Source of the DNA: Nitrospira defluvii | Lineage (GTDB): Bacteria; Nitrospirota; Nitrospiria; Nitrospirales; Nitrospiraceae | Direction of reading: 5' to 3' | Assembly: GCA_011525625.1 (NCBI GenBank) | Contig: WYAX01000020.1 | Location: forward strand, 124,001-188,000 | DNA: 64,000 nt | In this document: positions 7,599 to 15,326 of the stretch, piece after piece | How positions within the stretch are numbered: position 1 is the stretch's first letter | Layout of the letters: each line of letters opens with the position of its first letter | Notes under the pieces: generated by a model | Database searches by the model: none | The model's input: the letters and a program-made list of their open reading frames with translations, nothing else | Told to the model about the DNA's origin: nothing | Translations under genes and position numbers: made by a program

Positions 7599-7949
7599 TG
7601 GTGGAGGCGAGGGGAGTTGAACCCCTGTCCGAAGATCGTCGGCACATCGCATCTACATGTGTAGCCGATTCTTTAAGCTTCGCAGCGACCCACGCCTATC
7701 GGCCGGCTTAGAATCACCGCTAGCCCAGCATTGTCTCGCCCCTCGCCGCTGAGCACCGGCGTGGGACCAGTCCGCTGCATCGCGCCATTCCACCCCCGCG
7801 GACCTCAGATGGAACGACGTCTCAGCCTAAATTAGGCTGCGAGTGCCAGTTCTTGGTTGGCAGTTGCGTTTTTCCCGGAATTTTACGAGTTCCCGAGATC
7901 TCGACATGCAACGATGGCGTCAATATCCCCGTCGAAACCGGTCGCCCCC
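7599..7949 (-). ncRNA. ssrA: Transfer-messenger RNA (tmRNA)
   Basis: The 5' end GGGGGCGACCGGTTTCGACG (from 7949) and the 3' end, GGTTCAACTCCCC followed by CGCCTCCACCA (ending 7599), are diagnostic of tmRNA. The terminal segments pair as a 7-bp acceptor stem (GGGGGCG with CGCCUCC) before A-CCA, and CCA is encoded. The tag frame reads from GCA at 7867 to TAA at 7832 and gives ATANQELALAA, whose ALAA end matches proteolysis tags in other bacteria. With SmpB (46512-46991) it rescues stalled ribosomes and marks the nascent chains for degradation. A palindromic repeat starts only 5 bp upstream of the 5' end. Confidence 0.96.
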
Positions 7950-7953
7950 TAAT

Positions 7954-8075
7954 CAGAATGTTGATAAAGGCCTCCAGCTTTGTTCTCGCATCGCTCAACA
8001 CCTCGACCTACTGAATAGTAGGCCTCGGCCTTTCGCTCGCTGCAGCCTCGCTGAGAGGCCTTTCTGAACATTCTG
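7954..8075. repeat. Palindromic intergenic repeat, copy A
   Basis: About 122 bp forming an imperfect inverted repeat. The outer arms are CAGAATGTT...AAAGGCCTC and GAGGCCTTTCTGAACATTCTG; a small inner hairpin is CCTACTgaatAGTAGG. It shares the arm theme CCAGCTT.GTTCTCGC and the right arm GCTCGCTGC.GCC with copies at 11971, 50621 and 62424. It abuts the 5' end of ssrA, so it must contain or displace that gene's promoter. Confidence 0.75.
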
Positions 8076-8138
8076 GAAGACATCTACTGTTTTCTTAGAT
8101 ACTCATCTTATCGCATGGATCAAGGGGAAGCCAGCCCC

Positions 8139-8157
8139 GGAGTTCTTCCACAACTCC
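8139..8157. promoter_or_regulatory. Inverted repeat GGAGTT-N7-AACTCC
   Basis: A perfect 6-bp inverted repeat with a 7-bp spacer in the long gap before the wHTH-ATPase gene. It could be an operator or a weak hairpin. It is not followed by a T-run on either strand. Confidence 0.35.
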
Positions 8158-8192
8158 GAACTCTTCTTATCCAACATCATTCTGGGCATAGA

Positions 8193-8234
8193 TTGACAAT
8201 TGCAATGTCTACACATTGACAATACCTTGACAAT
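8193..8234 (+). promoter_or_regulatory. Three direct TTGACAAT repeats before the wHTH-ATPase gene
   Basis: TTGACAAT occurs at 8193-8200, 8216-8223 and 8227-8234, with start-to-start distances of 23 and 11 bp, about two and one helical turns. This phasing is typical for cooperative binding by a dimeric or multimeric regulator. They lie 17 bp upstream of the GTG start of a gene with an N-terminal winged HTH, so autoregulation is likely (inference). Each TTGACA could also serve as a -35 element. Confidence 0.6.
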
Positions 8235-8250
8235 GTGACACCGTCGTTAC

Positions 8251-9285
8251 GTGGGTCCCAAGCAGAAAATCCTGGCGTTTCTCGCACGGAGAGCCTCGGC
8301 TACGGGGGGAGAGCTCCGTGAACACCTCGCTCTCAGTCGGCAGGCCATGAGCCTCCATCTGCGCAGCCTGCTCGAAACACACCAGATCGTCCGATTGGGA
8401 ACAACCCGGGGCGCTCGCTATAGCTTGGCAGGAAAAGCCGAGAAGCCGGCCACGATTGCGAGGCTCCTCCCAATCCGCGACTGCGATGAGGATCGCGTAT
8501 GGAACCAGCTTGCGGTGCAACTGAACCTTGAGCGCGTGCTGAGACCTAACGTGCTGGCCATCGTTCGATATGCCTTCACGGAAATGCTCAACAACGCGAT
8601 CGATCATTCACAGGCGGAACGTTGTTCCATACGATTCACTGTGACGTCGGGTTTCGTCAGTTTCGACATCCGTGATGCCGGTATCGGCCTGTTCCATTCC
8701 ATCGCGACCAAGCATAGCTTGCCTGACGAAGAGACAGCCTTGGTCGAACTGCTGAAAGGCAAAACCACCACGATGCCGGAGGCCCATGCAGGGGAAGGGA
8801 TCTTTTTTACCTCCCGCATCGGTGACGCCTTCACCGTGCGCTCTCATCGCATACAGATGGAATGGAAGCGCGCCAAGCACGACGTCTTCGTGTCTCAACA
8901 GCGGCACCTCGCCGGAACAGCCATCCACTTCACCGTTCACCGCAGTGCCCGTCATAAGCTGGAAGAGGTGTTCGGTGAGTTTGCCCCAGCGGAATATGAC
9001 TTTCAGTTCCAGAAAACCAGAGTGTTCGTGAAACTCCTTCGGCACGATTACGTCTCTCGATCGGAGGCAAAACGTCTGCTGGCCAATCTGGAGAAGTTCA
9101 GAGAAATCAGCCTCGATTTTCGTGACGTACGCTCCGTGGGACAGGGATTTGCGGATGAAGTGTTTCGCGTGTTCGCCAGTCGCCACCCTGGCATCATGAT
9201 CCACCCTGAGCACGCCAGTCCTCCCGTCCTCGCCATGATCAAACACGTCCGCCCCGTGACTCCCTCCACGACTCCCTCTCAGTAA
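8251..9285 (+). CDS. wHTH - HATPase (GHKL) - STAS-like DUF4325 regulatory protein
   Basis: 344 residues from a GTG; the upstream stop leaves no other start. Domain order: winged HTH (about 3-60, LREHLALSRQAMSLHLRSL), a GHKL ATPase of the anti-sigma/histidine-kinase type (N-box EMLNNAIDHS 111-120, G1 DAGIGLF 142-148, G2 HAGEGIFFTSRI 179-190), and a C-terminal STAS-like DUF4325 (about 254-310, LDFRDVRSVGQGFADEVFRVF). No phospho-acceptor His or transmembrane segment is seen, so it is a soluble regulator combining DNA binding, ATP binding and a partner-switch-like module in one chain. The target is unknown; three TTGACAAT repeats lie just upstream. No ribosome site is visible. Confidence 0.85.
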   Translation: MGPKQKILAFLARRASATGGELREHLALSRQAMSLHLRSLLETHQIVRLGTTRGARYSLAGKAEKPATIARLLPIRDCDEDRVWNQLAVQLNLERVLRPNVLAIVRYAFTEMLNNAIDHSQAERCSIRFTVTSGFVSFDIRDAGIGLFHSIATKHSLPDEETALVELLKGKTTTMPEAHAGEGIFFTSRIGDAFTVRSHRIQMEWKRAKHDVFVSQQRHLAGTAIHFTVHRSARHKLEEVFGEFAPAEYDFQFQKTRVFVKLLRHDYVSRSEAKRLLANLEKFREISLDFRDVRSVGQGFADEVFRVFASRHPGIMIHPEHASPPVLAMIKHVRPVTPSTTPSQ

Positions 9286-9304
9286 CTATTCGAGCCCGTA
9301 CAGG

Positions 9305-10258
9305 TCAAGGGGATGCCAGGGGTGGGATGGGGCGCCGCTCTACCGGATACTTTCGCTCCCGCCAGGCGTCGAGGCCGCCCTCCAGCGGGCGGACGCGATG
9401 GATGCCCTTCTTCTTCAGCAGGAACGCCGTCCTGGCGCTGGACACCTCATTGGGGCAGGTGCAGTAGAGGACGATATCGCGGTCGCGCGGGATTTCTTGA
9501 TGGCGATGTTCGATCTCCTCCAACGTGAAATTGAGGGAGCCGGGAATCGTGTCCGGATCGAGTTGGACCGACAGAGGATGCCGCACGTCCACCACACTGA
9601 TCGCCTCGCCTGCGTCAAGCCGCTGTTTGAGTTCGTCTACCGAGATCTTCGACATGCGCAGGTGCCGCAGGAACGTCTGCCGGTGATAGAACTTGTAGCC
9701 GATGAATCCCGCGAGACCCACGATCAACAACGTGAGCAGCAGCCCCCCGCCTTGATCGAACAGGCTGATGAGTTGTTCGAGTTGATTACGGAAGAGTGCC
9801 CCGACTCCTGCACTTGCACCGGCCCAGATGAGGGTGCCGGCCACGTCGTAGAGGATAAACGTGAGCGCGCTCATGCCGACGATTCCGGCCAAGGGGGGCG
9901 CGACGGTGCTGAAGCCGGGGATAAATTTGGCGAGCAACAGCGCGCGCGGGCCGTTCCGATGAAACAGATTTTCCGTATCGCGCACGCACGAGTCCGGCTC
10001 CAACGACAGCCGGCAGAGGAAGCCCAGCACTTTTCCGCCTTTATAGCGCCCCAGGTAGTACCAGGCGACATCGGGCGGCAAGGACGCGGCCACCGGTACG
10101 AGGAGCGCGGCCGCCACCGATAGTTTGCCGGCCCCCACGAGAGCACCGGCGGCGATCAGCAGGGGAATAGCCGGAATGGGAAAGCCGATCTGCTCGGCAA
10201 AGATCACCCAGAAGAGGACGCTCACCCCGTGGTCGGCCAGGAATTGAAAGGTGTCCAC
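9305..10258 (-). CDS. DedA-family membrane protein with C-terminal rhodanese domain
   Basis: 317 residues. Residues about 1-190 are a DedA/SNARE-associated (VTT) membrane domain: EQIGFPIPAIPLL, then GRYKGGK and FHRNGPRALLLAKFIPGFST, with 4-6 hydrophobic helices. Residues about 203-308 form a rhodanese domain (VVDVRHPLSV, IPGSLN, EGGLDAW) whose active loop is YCTCPNEVSSAR, with Cys268 in the catalytic position. DedA proteins are linked to lipid flipping and membrane homeostasis; rhodaneses carry persulfide sulfur. The fusion tethers a sulfur-handling domain to the inner membrane on the cytoplasmic side. It lies 15 nt downstream of the BT1-like transporter gene, so the two are probably co-transcribed. 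Confidence 0.88.
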   Translation of the reverse strand: MDTFQFLADHGVSVLFWVIFAEQIGFPIPAIPLLIAAGALVGAGKLSVAAALLVPVAASLPPDVAWYYLGRYKGGKVLGFLCRLSLEPDSCVRDTENLFHRNGPRALLLAKFIPGFSTVAPPLAGIVGMSALTFILYDVAGTLIWAGASAGVGALFRNQLEQLISLFDQGGGLLLTLLIVGLAGFIGYKFYHRQTFLRHLRMSKISVDELKQRLDAGEAISVVDVRHPLSVQLDPDTIPGSLNFTLEEIEHRHQEIPRDRDIVLYCTCPNEVSSARTAFLLKKKGIHRVRPLEGGLDAWRERKYPVERRPIPPLASP

Positions 10259-10273
10259 CGTTCCCCCTGTTCG

Positions 10274-11896
10274 TCAGGCGCTCCGGAATCGCGTGAAGCG
10301 GGCGAACAGGATCGCCGCGAAGGGCAACGCCAGACCGAGCACGGTCTGGGCGATCAACAACATGCCCAACTGACTGTAGTCGTCGGGGGTCTGAATGGCG
10401 TTGGTCACCGGATCGCGCACCTCCCGGGTGACCACGAACAGTTCATTGAGATATTTCGTCCCGAGCTGGCTGAGCGACAGGGCGAGGTTCGTAAACGAGG
10501 CCATCACGGCAAAATAGGTGGCTTTCAGATTGGCCGGGGCGGAGTTCGCAATCCAAGCCAGCATGGGAATCATGGAAATCTGGCCCAAGGGCGATTCGAG
10601 CGCCGTGTTCACCAATGCGATAAACCGCGCGTCGACCAGGCCGCCGGTCATCGCCGAGGTCCACTGATGAAGACCGTAATACATACTGACGATAGGAAGC
10701 CCTAAGAAAAACGCCGCCACGGTGAGAAAGCCCACCACATAGGCGATGGACCGTTCCGCCATGAACCGGCGAAAGAGAAACATGCCCGCGAGCGTCAAGG
10801 CGCTGCCGATCAGCGACAAGACCGACAAAAACTGCTGGTCGAATTTCAGCTGGTCGATCATCCACCAGGTCGCGCCTTCACCGGGACCGGGCACCGCACG
10901 GAACACGAACACGACCAGGGCGGTGCCCACGAGCACATGTCTGGCCGGGGGATCCAGTTCGCGGGTCAAGCGGACCATCAACACCGACACGATGGCCATG
11001 GAGCCGACGAAGACGATTTCTTCGCTGTACGGAAAGTCCCCGACACCGACCGTCAGGGTAAACAACACGAAGGCCAGACTTCCGCCAAGAATCCACCAAT
11101 TGGGCTTGGTTGGCTCTTCAGTCCGGTCCAACAACGCCGCAATCTGTTCCGGCGTCAGCCCCTGACTGAGGAACCGGCGTTTCGCGCGCATCCGGAGGAT
11201 CGACGCGGTGATCACGCCGAGCACCGACACGGCCGGAATCGTCAACGCGAGCAAATAAACCTGTTGATAGATCTCAGCAACCTTGTCTTTGGGCAGGTTT
11301 TCCACACCCGTAAACAGATACAGATTGATCAGGGAGACCAGAATGCCACCGCCTATAATGGCGACGCGCCCGAGTGTTTGCATCGTGGTGTGCATGAGCT
11401 TCAGCGTCCGTTCATCGATCGGTTGCCCCCGCTCGTCCACCCGCGGGACTGCCTCGACGGTCATGGCATCGGCCACCGTGTCTTGAATCACGTAGCCGAT
11501 CGGCGACAACAACACGCTGAGCACATACCAGACTTCCGCCGGCATCACGGCCACCATCGCCTCACGATGCCCGATCAGCCCGACCATGATCAGCAGGCTT
11601 GCCGCAATCACCCCGGCCCCGACGTAGACGAGTAGACTCTTCCATCGCCAGAGCAGGTCGACCAGATGCCCGAACGGCATTTTGAGCGCCCAAGGGATCC
11701 CGGCCCAGAATCCCAGCGCAGCGAGAAATGCCGCGGAGAGGCCGAGATAGTCTTTCACGAAGAACGTCCCCACGATGCCGGTGAGCCCGGAAATGCCGGC
11801 GGCCATGTAGACCATAAGCGGCGGGAGATAGGACAGTTGGAAGTCGCGAACGAGTTCGAAAATATTCCGGTCAATCCAGTCAGAGAGCGCACGCAT
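10274..11896 (-). CDS. MFS transporter of the folate/biopterin (BT1-like) type
   Basis: 540 residues with about 12 hydrophobic helices. The N-terminal part (GISGLTGIVGTFFVKDYLGL, then IPWALKMPFGHLVD) and the central DTVADAMTVEAVPR resemble the BT1/folate-biopterin transporter branch of the major facilitator superfamily. A soluble-looking loop of about 45 residues lies between helices 6 and 7. The substrate is uncertain; family members in protists and cyanobacteria carry folates or pterins. The start has GGAGG 13 nt upstream. A strong hairpin at 11922-11949 separates it from the peroxidase gene upstream. Confidence 0.65.
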   Translation of the reverse strand: MRALSDWIDRNIFELVRDFQLSYLPPLMVYMAAGISGLTGIVGTFFVKDYLGLSAAFLAALGFWAGIPWALKMPFGHLVDLLWRWKSLLVYVGAGVIAASLLIMVGLIGHREAMVAVMPAEVWYVLSVLLSPIGYVIQDTVADAMTVEAVPRVDERGQPIDERTLKLMHTTMQTLGRVAIIGGGILVSLINLYLFTGVENLPKDKVAEIYQQVYLLALTIPAVSVLGVITASILRMRAKRRFLSQGLTPEQIAALLDRTEEPTKPNWWILGGSLAFVLFTLTVGVGDFPYSEEIVFVGSMAIVSVLMVRLTRELDPPARHVLVGTALVVFVFRAVPGPGEGATWWMIDQLKFDQQFLSVLSLIGSALTLAGMFLFRRFMAERSIAYVVGFLTVAAFFLGLPIVSMYYGLHQWTSAMTGGLVDARFIALVNTALESPLGQISMIPMLAWIANSAPANLKATYFAVMASFTNLALSLSQLGTKYLNELFVVTREVRDPVTNAIQTPDDYSQLGMLLIAQTVLGLALPFAAILFARFTRFRSA

Positions 11897-11921
11897 GCGG
11901 ATTCGGTTCCTCCATTACAAC

Positions 11922-11949
11922 AAGGGCCGGGGCTTGTGCCCCGGCCCTT
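11922..11949 (-). terminator. Strong GC hairpin between peroxidase gene and BT1-like gene
   Basis: AAGGGCCGGGGC-ttgt-GCCCCGGCCCTT is a perfect 12-bp stem with a 4-base loop. On the minus strand it follows the di-heme peroxidase gene at a distance and is trailed by TGTTGT rather than a full T-run. It most likely stops transcription before the transporter gene. Confidence 0.6.
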
Positions 11950-11970
11950 TCACCGATCTAGCAAGAGGCG

Positions 11971-12076
11971 GAAAAAGTCCGCCAGCGGCGTTCTCGCGGC
12001 ACTCAGAGGCTCACCGTACGGCGTGAGTACGATTCGCCTCTTCGCTTGCTGCGGCCTTGCTGGACGGCCTTTTGCG
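11971..12076. repeat. Palindromic intergenic repeat, copy B
   Basis: About 105 bp downstream of the peroxidase gene. The left arm GAAAAAGTCCGCCAGCGGCG continues into TTCTCGCGGC; the right arm is TTGCTGCGGCCTTGCTGGAC followed by GGCCTTTT. Folding the arms pairs AAAAAG.CCG.CCAGC with GCTGGACGGCCTTTT. It shares GTTCTCG and GCGGCCTTGCTGGA with copies C and D. Confidence 0.72.
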
Positions 12077-12106
12077 CATCTTGTGGGTGAGACCTTTGAC
12101 TGCCTC

Positions 12107-13180
12107 CTACTTGGGAAACTCCGTGGGGGCGGTCACATGCTGCCACCCCTCACCATTCAAGGATCGCAAGAAGGCTACCACATCCCGCTTCTCTTCTGCA
12201 GTGAGCTCTAACGGAATCAATGTGTTGTCGAGATGGGGATTCTTGATCCCTCCCCGATTGTAGAAATCGACAACCTCCTCCAGCGTTCCGAAGCGTCCGT
12301 CGTGCATGTAGGGAGCCGTGCGCGAGATCTCCCGCAAGGTCGGTGTCTTGAACGCCCCGATATCCTCCGGATTCTTGGTCACCATGTACCGGCCCAAGTC
12401 CACCGTGTTCGTATCCCAGCCGATCCCCAGGTTGTGGAACTTTTCATCGGAGAAATTGAACCCCGAGTGGCAACGCGTACAGCGCGCTTTGCCGCGGAAC
12501 AATTCCAGGCCTCGTTTGGCAGAGTCGGTCAGGGCTTGCTCCTCTCCGCCGAAGTCGAACCGATCCGCAGGACTATTGCCCGAGATCAGCGTGCGTTGAA
12601 AACTCGCGATCGCCTTGCCGATGTTCTGCTCCGTAATCTCGCCGTGGAACACCTCGTCGAAGAGCTTGCGGTAGCCGGAGATCATTTTCATCTTGGCGAT
12701 CATCTCATCATAGTCGAGAAAGCCATGTTCAACCGGATTGACAAACGGTCCGGTCGATTGTTCTTCCAGGGTCTGGGCTCGGCCGTCCCAGAATTGCGCC
12801 TTGCTATAGACGCGGTTGATTGCGGTGGGCGCACTTCGACCGCCTTGCAGCCGATTGATCCCCATCGACACGGCCTGTCCGTCGGTAAACGCCAGGCCGG
12901 GCATGTGGCAGTTCGCACAGGCGACGGTGTTCGTCTTAGACAGCCGCTTGTCGAAGAACAGAACCCGCCCGAGCTCGATCTTCTTCGCCGTTTGTGGATT
13001 GTCCGCCGGAATGTAGCCCGCCGGGTCCTCGAGTCCCAACGGGATCTCCTGCGTAATGGGCACCGATCCCGATTGAGGCCCCGACGGCTCGCCCATGACC
13101 CTCGTGGCCGCCAGACCGAACGCTCCCACCATGACCCCTGCCGCGACCCCTGCGACCCATCTCATCCGTGTCTTCCGCAT
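12107..13180 (-). CDS. ccpA: Di-heme cytochrome c peroxidase (CcpA/MauG family)
   Basis: 357 residues. An N-terminal signal/anchor (about 7-28) directs it to the periplasm. Two CXXCH heme sites are visible, CANCH at 88-92 and CTRCH at 234-238, in the family order, with GRSAPTAINR and WDGRAQTLEEQ between them and APYMHDGRFGTLEEVV (289-304) after the second. Such enzymes reduce hydrogen peroxide using electrons from small cytochromes. The gene lies on the opposite side of a shared promoter region from oxyR, with a small lipoprotein gene in between, so induction by peroxide is likely (inference). Length is normal for the family. Confidence 0.93.
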   Translation of the reverse strand: MRKTRMRWVAGVAAGVMVGAFGLAATRVMGEPSGPQSGSVPITQEIPLGLEDPAGYIPADNPQTAKKIELGRVLFFDKRLSKTNTVACANCHMPGLAFTDGQAVSMGINRLQGGRSAPTAINRVYSKAQFWDGRAQTLEEQSTGPFVNPVEHGFLDYDEMIAKMKMISGYRKLFDEVFHGEITEQNIGKAIASFQRTLISGNSPADRFDFGGEEQALTDSAKRGLELFRGKARCTRCHSGFNFSDEKFHNLGIGWDTNTVDLGRYMVTKNPEDIGAFKTPTLREISRTAPYMHDGRFGTLEEVVDFYNRGGIKNPHLDNTLIPLELTAEEKRDVVAFLRSLNGEGWQHVTAPTEFPK

Positions 13181-13225
13181 GGCTCCTCCTTTTCTCCTTC
13201 CCTCGTGATGCCCAGAACCGGGAAA

Positions 13226-13432
13226 TCATCGAAACATCAATGTTGAACCGGGCCTGTCCTGGCGATCCATATGCCGTTCCACCTTCTGGACGAATTCCTC
13301 GTTCGACGAAGATGCGTGCGACATCTGCGATCCAGCGACGGACCCGGGGGTAGACGGCTTCGCCTGCGTCGCACATCCCTGCATCATGACCACAACAACC
13401 ATCAGACTGAACGCCATGACAACCTGTCGCAT
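13226..13432 (-). CDS. Small lipoprotein of unknown function
   Basis: 68 residues from the ATG at 13432, chosen because AAGGAGG lies upstream; a longer frame exists but lacks a start signal. The N-terminus is a lipoprotein signal (VVMAFSLMVVVVMMQGC, Cys at about 19). The rest is short, polar and rich in Ser, Gln and Lys, with no domain recognised. It precedes the peroxidase gene by about 45 nt on the same strand and is probably its transcript partner, divergent from oxyR. A role in peroxide or envelope stress is a guess from position. Confidence 0.65.
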   Translation of the reverse strand: MRQVVMAFSLMVVVVMMQGCATQAKPSTPGSVAGSQMSHASSSNEEFVQKVERHMDRQDRPGSTLMFR

Positions 13433-13496
13433 GACCCACCTCCTTGTTGCACCCTGTTCGATTGCGACTTCATGATGAGACGATACCGGTTGCCGA

Positions 13497-13546
13497 ACTA
13501 TCAGTCCAATTGATAGTGTATGCATGAACGATTAGTACAATTAATC
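13497..13546. promoter_or_regulatory. Two phased inverted repeats in the oxyR/peroxidase divergent promoter
   Basis: ACTATCA-N7-TGATAGT (13497-13517) and GATTA-N7-TAATC (13530-13546) are perfect inverted repeats with the same spacer length. Their centres are about 31 bp apart, three helical turns. OxyR binds as a tetramer to four phased half-sites with 7-bp spacing, so this is a strong candidate operator for oxyR autoregulation and for control of the divergent lipoprotein-peroxidase unit. Confidence 0.65.
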
Positions 13547-13564
13547 CATCGAGGACTCCCGTTT

Positions 13565-14479
13565 ATGACCTTGACCGAACTGCAGTACATCGTCGCCCTC
13601 GCACAGGAGCGGCATTTCGGCCGCGCAGCCGAGCGGAGTTTCGTGACGCAGCCGGCACTGAGTCTGGCCATCAAGAAGCTGGAGGACGAGTTGGGCGTGG
13701 CGATCTTTGAGCGACGTAAGCACCAGGCCGTGCTCACGCCACTTGGGGAACAAATCGTCCACCAAGCCCAGCTGGTGCTGGAGGAAGTGGATCGCATCAA
13801 ACTTCTCGCCGCCCAAGGGAAGAATCAGCTGGTGGGAGCGTTACGGCTCGGCGCCATTGCGACGGTCGGCCCGTACCTGCTGCCGGATCTCGTGCCGCTC
13901 CTGCACAAGCGGGCACCGGAGATGCCGTTGGAGATCGAGGAGAACCTTACGGTCAACCTGACCGCCATGTTGAAGAGCGGCAAACTCGACGTCATCATGA
14001 TCGCCTTGCCGTTTGAAGAGCCTGGGATATTGGTGCAAGCCCTGTACGACGAACCGTTTAAGGCTGTCGTGCCGTCGGACCATCGACTCGCGAAGAAGGG
14101 AACCATCGACCCTTCGGCCATGACGGGCGAGCGAGTCCTGTTGCCCCATGCCGGTCATTGCTTCAGACATCAGGTGCTGGAGGCCTGCCCGGAACTCAGC
14201 CGATCGGACTCCGAGGGCTTGCAGGGGAATTCGTTGGAGACGATTCGTCAGATGGTCGCCTCCGGTCTGGGTATTACCGTCATGCCCTCCAGCGCCGTCA
14301 CCAGCAGACACTTGAACAAACGGCTCACCGTGTTGGAGTTTACGAAACCGGTGCCCGAGCGTCGCATTGCCCTGGCGTGGCGCAAGGGTTTCGCCAGACC
14401 GGCCGTCATCGGCGTGATTCAAGAAGCCGTGAAGATGTTAAAGATTGCAGGATTGGAACCGATCTCCGCGACGGCCTGA
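13565..14479 (+). CDS. oxyR: Hydrogen-peroxide sensor/regulator OxyR
   Basis: 304 residues from the ATG at 13565 (GAGGA upstream); the frame opens 15 codons earlier but that start would lie in the operator. LysR-type HTH at 1-60 (MTLTELQYIVALAQERHFGR). In the sensor domain the motif GHCFRHQVLEAC places cysteines at residues 199 and 208, the same numbers and spacing as the redox pair Cys199/Cys208 of E. coli OxyR. It should therefore activate by disulfide formation on peroxide. Divergent from a lipoprotein and di-heme peroxidase, its probable target. Confidence 0.93.
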   Translation: MTLTELQYIVALAQERHFGRAAERSFVTQPALSLAIKKLEDELGVAIFERRKHQAVLTPLGEQIVHQAQLVLEEVDRIKLLAAQGKNQLVGALRLGAIATVGPYLLPDLVPLLHKRAPEMPLEIEENLTVNLTAMLKSGKLDVIMIALPFEEPGILVQALYDEPFKAVVPSDHRLAKKGTIDPSAMTGERVLLPHAGHCFRHQVLEACPELSRSDSEGLQGNSLETIRQMVASGLGITVMPSSAVTSRHLNKRLTVLEFTKPVPERRIALAWRKGFARPAVIGVIQEAVKMLKIAGLEPISATA

Positions 14480-14642
14480 CCGGCAGCGTGAAGGGGGGAG
14501 AGCCATGTGGCCAGCGTATCTCCCGAAGCGCTCGTGGTGTGTACGGTGCAAGACGTGACGCAGCACTACCACATCCCGCTGTTACTCAGTCCCTTCGGCT
14601 CTAGCGTCTATCGCGGCAGTTGAGCATAGTACCCGAATCCAC
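14480..14642. other. Gap between convergent oxyR and ankyrin gene, with a possible 38-aa ORF
   Basis: 163 bp. A GTG at 14507 preceded by GGGGGGAG opens a 38-residue frame ending at 14623 (contains VQDVTQHYHIPLLLSP). No homolog is recognised, and the reading may be chance. No clear terminator stem was identified. Confidence 0.3.
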
Positions 14643-15326
14643 CTACTCGTGGGCTCCCGCTGCCTGCAACAGGTCCGCCATCACCCGATACCCCTTCTGT
14701 CTGGCGTGCCGGAGCGGCGTCACACCATCGTGGTCGGCGAGATTCGGATTCGCCCCACCGGCCAACAACAGCCGAACGATCTCTTGATGCGTCGTCTCCC
14801 CGTCGCTCAATAGAATCGCTTCCAACAAGGCCGTCCACCCTAGTCGGTTGACGTGGTTCACATCGATCGTCGTCTTCAAGAGTTCCCGCACCACCTCGAC
14901 ATGGCCCCGTTCACAGGCTGGAATGAGCGCCGTCCCGCCGAATCGGTTGTAGACGGTGAAATCGGGAGCAGCGCCCAAGGCGAGCTTCAGAATGTCCAGG
15001 TAGCCGCTGGCGCCGGCCAGGAGCAGCGGGCTGTTCTGTATCAGGTCCTGTGCATTGACGTCGGCTCCGGCTTGGATGAGCAACCCGGCGCTTTCCACGT
15101 GATTCTGATAGGTCGCCGCCATCAAGGCGGTACGCCCGCGTCCGTCACGCGCGCGGAGGTCGGCCCCGTCAGCCACCAACTGCCGGACCAGCGCGACATC
15201 ATTCCCTGCCGCCGCCGCGATCAACGCCTGGTCACGGTCCCCCGCCCCCGGCGCCGCACCCGTCTTCGCGACAACACCGAGGCACAGGCCAAGCACGCAG
15301 GAGAGCGTGAGGAAAGAGAGGTTCAC
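14643..15326 (-). CDS. Secreted ankyrin-repeat protein
   Basis: 227 residues from GTG 15326, which overlaps the stop of the MBL gene by 4 nt (GTGA), indicating translational coupling. Residues about 1-25 look like a Sec signal peptide (LSFLTLSCVLGLCLGVVA). The rest is about six ankyrin repeats (DGADLRARDGRGRTALMAA, GADVNAQDLIQNSPLLLAGA, GGANPNLADHDGVTPLRHA). Ankyrin arrays bind other proteins; periplasmic examples such as AnkB accompany catalase in Pseudomonas. A partner here could be the peroxide-response proteins nearby (inference). Confidence 0.85.
   Translation of the reverse strand: MNLSFLTLSCVLGLCLGVVAKTGAAPGAGDRDQALIAAAAGNDVALVRQLVADGADLRARDGRGRTALMAATYQNHVESAGLLIQAGADVNAQDLIQNSPLLLAGASGYLDILKLALGAAPDFTVYNRFGGTALIPACERGHVEVVRELLKTTIDVNHVNRLGWTALLEAILLSDGETTHQEIVRLLLAGGANPNLADHDGVTPLRHARQKGYRVMADLLQAAGAHE

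Noticed and set aside
7381-7647. N-terminal extension of the GH84-like frame
   Set aside because: The extension translates into ssrA 3' sequence; the start at 7380 has a good ribosome site.
6300-7949. Genomic island integrated at ssrA
   Set aside because: No integrase gene and no second copy of the ssrA 3' end were found near 6.1-6.4 kb. Only composition supports transfer.
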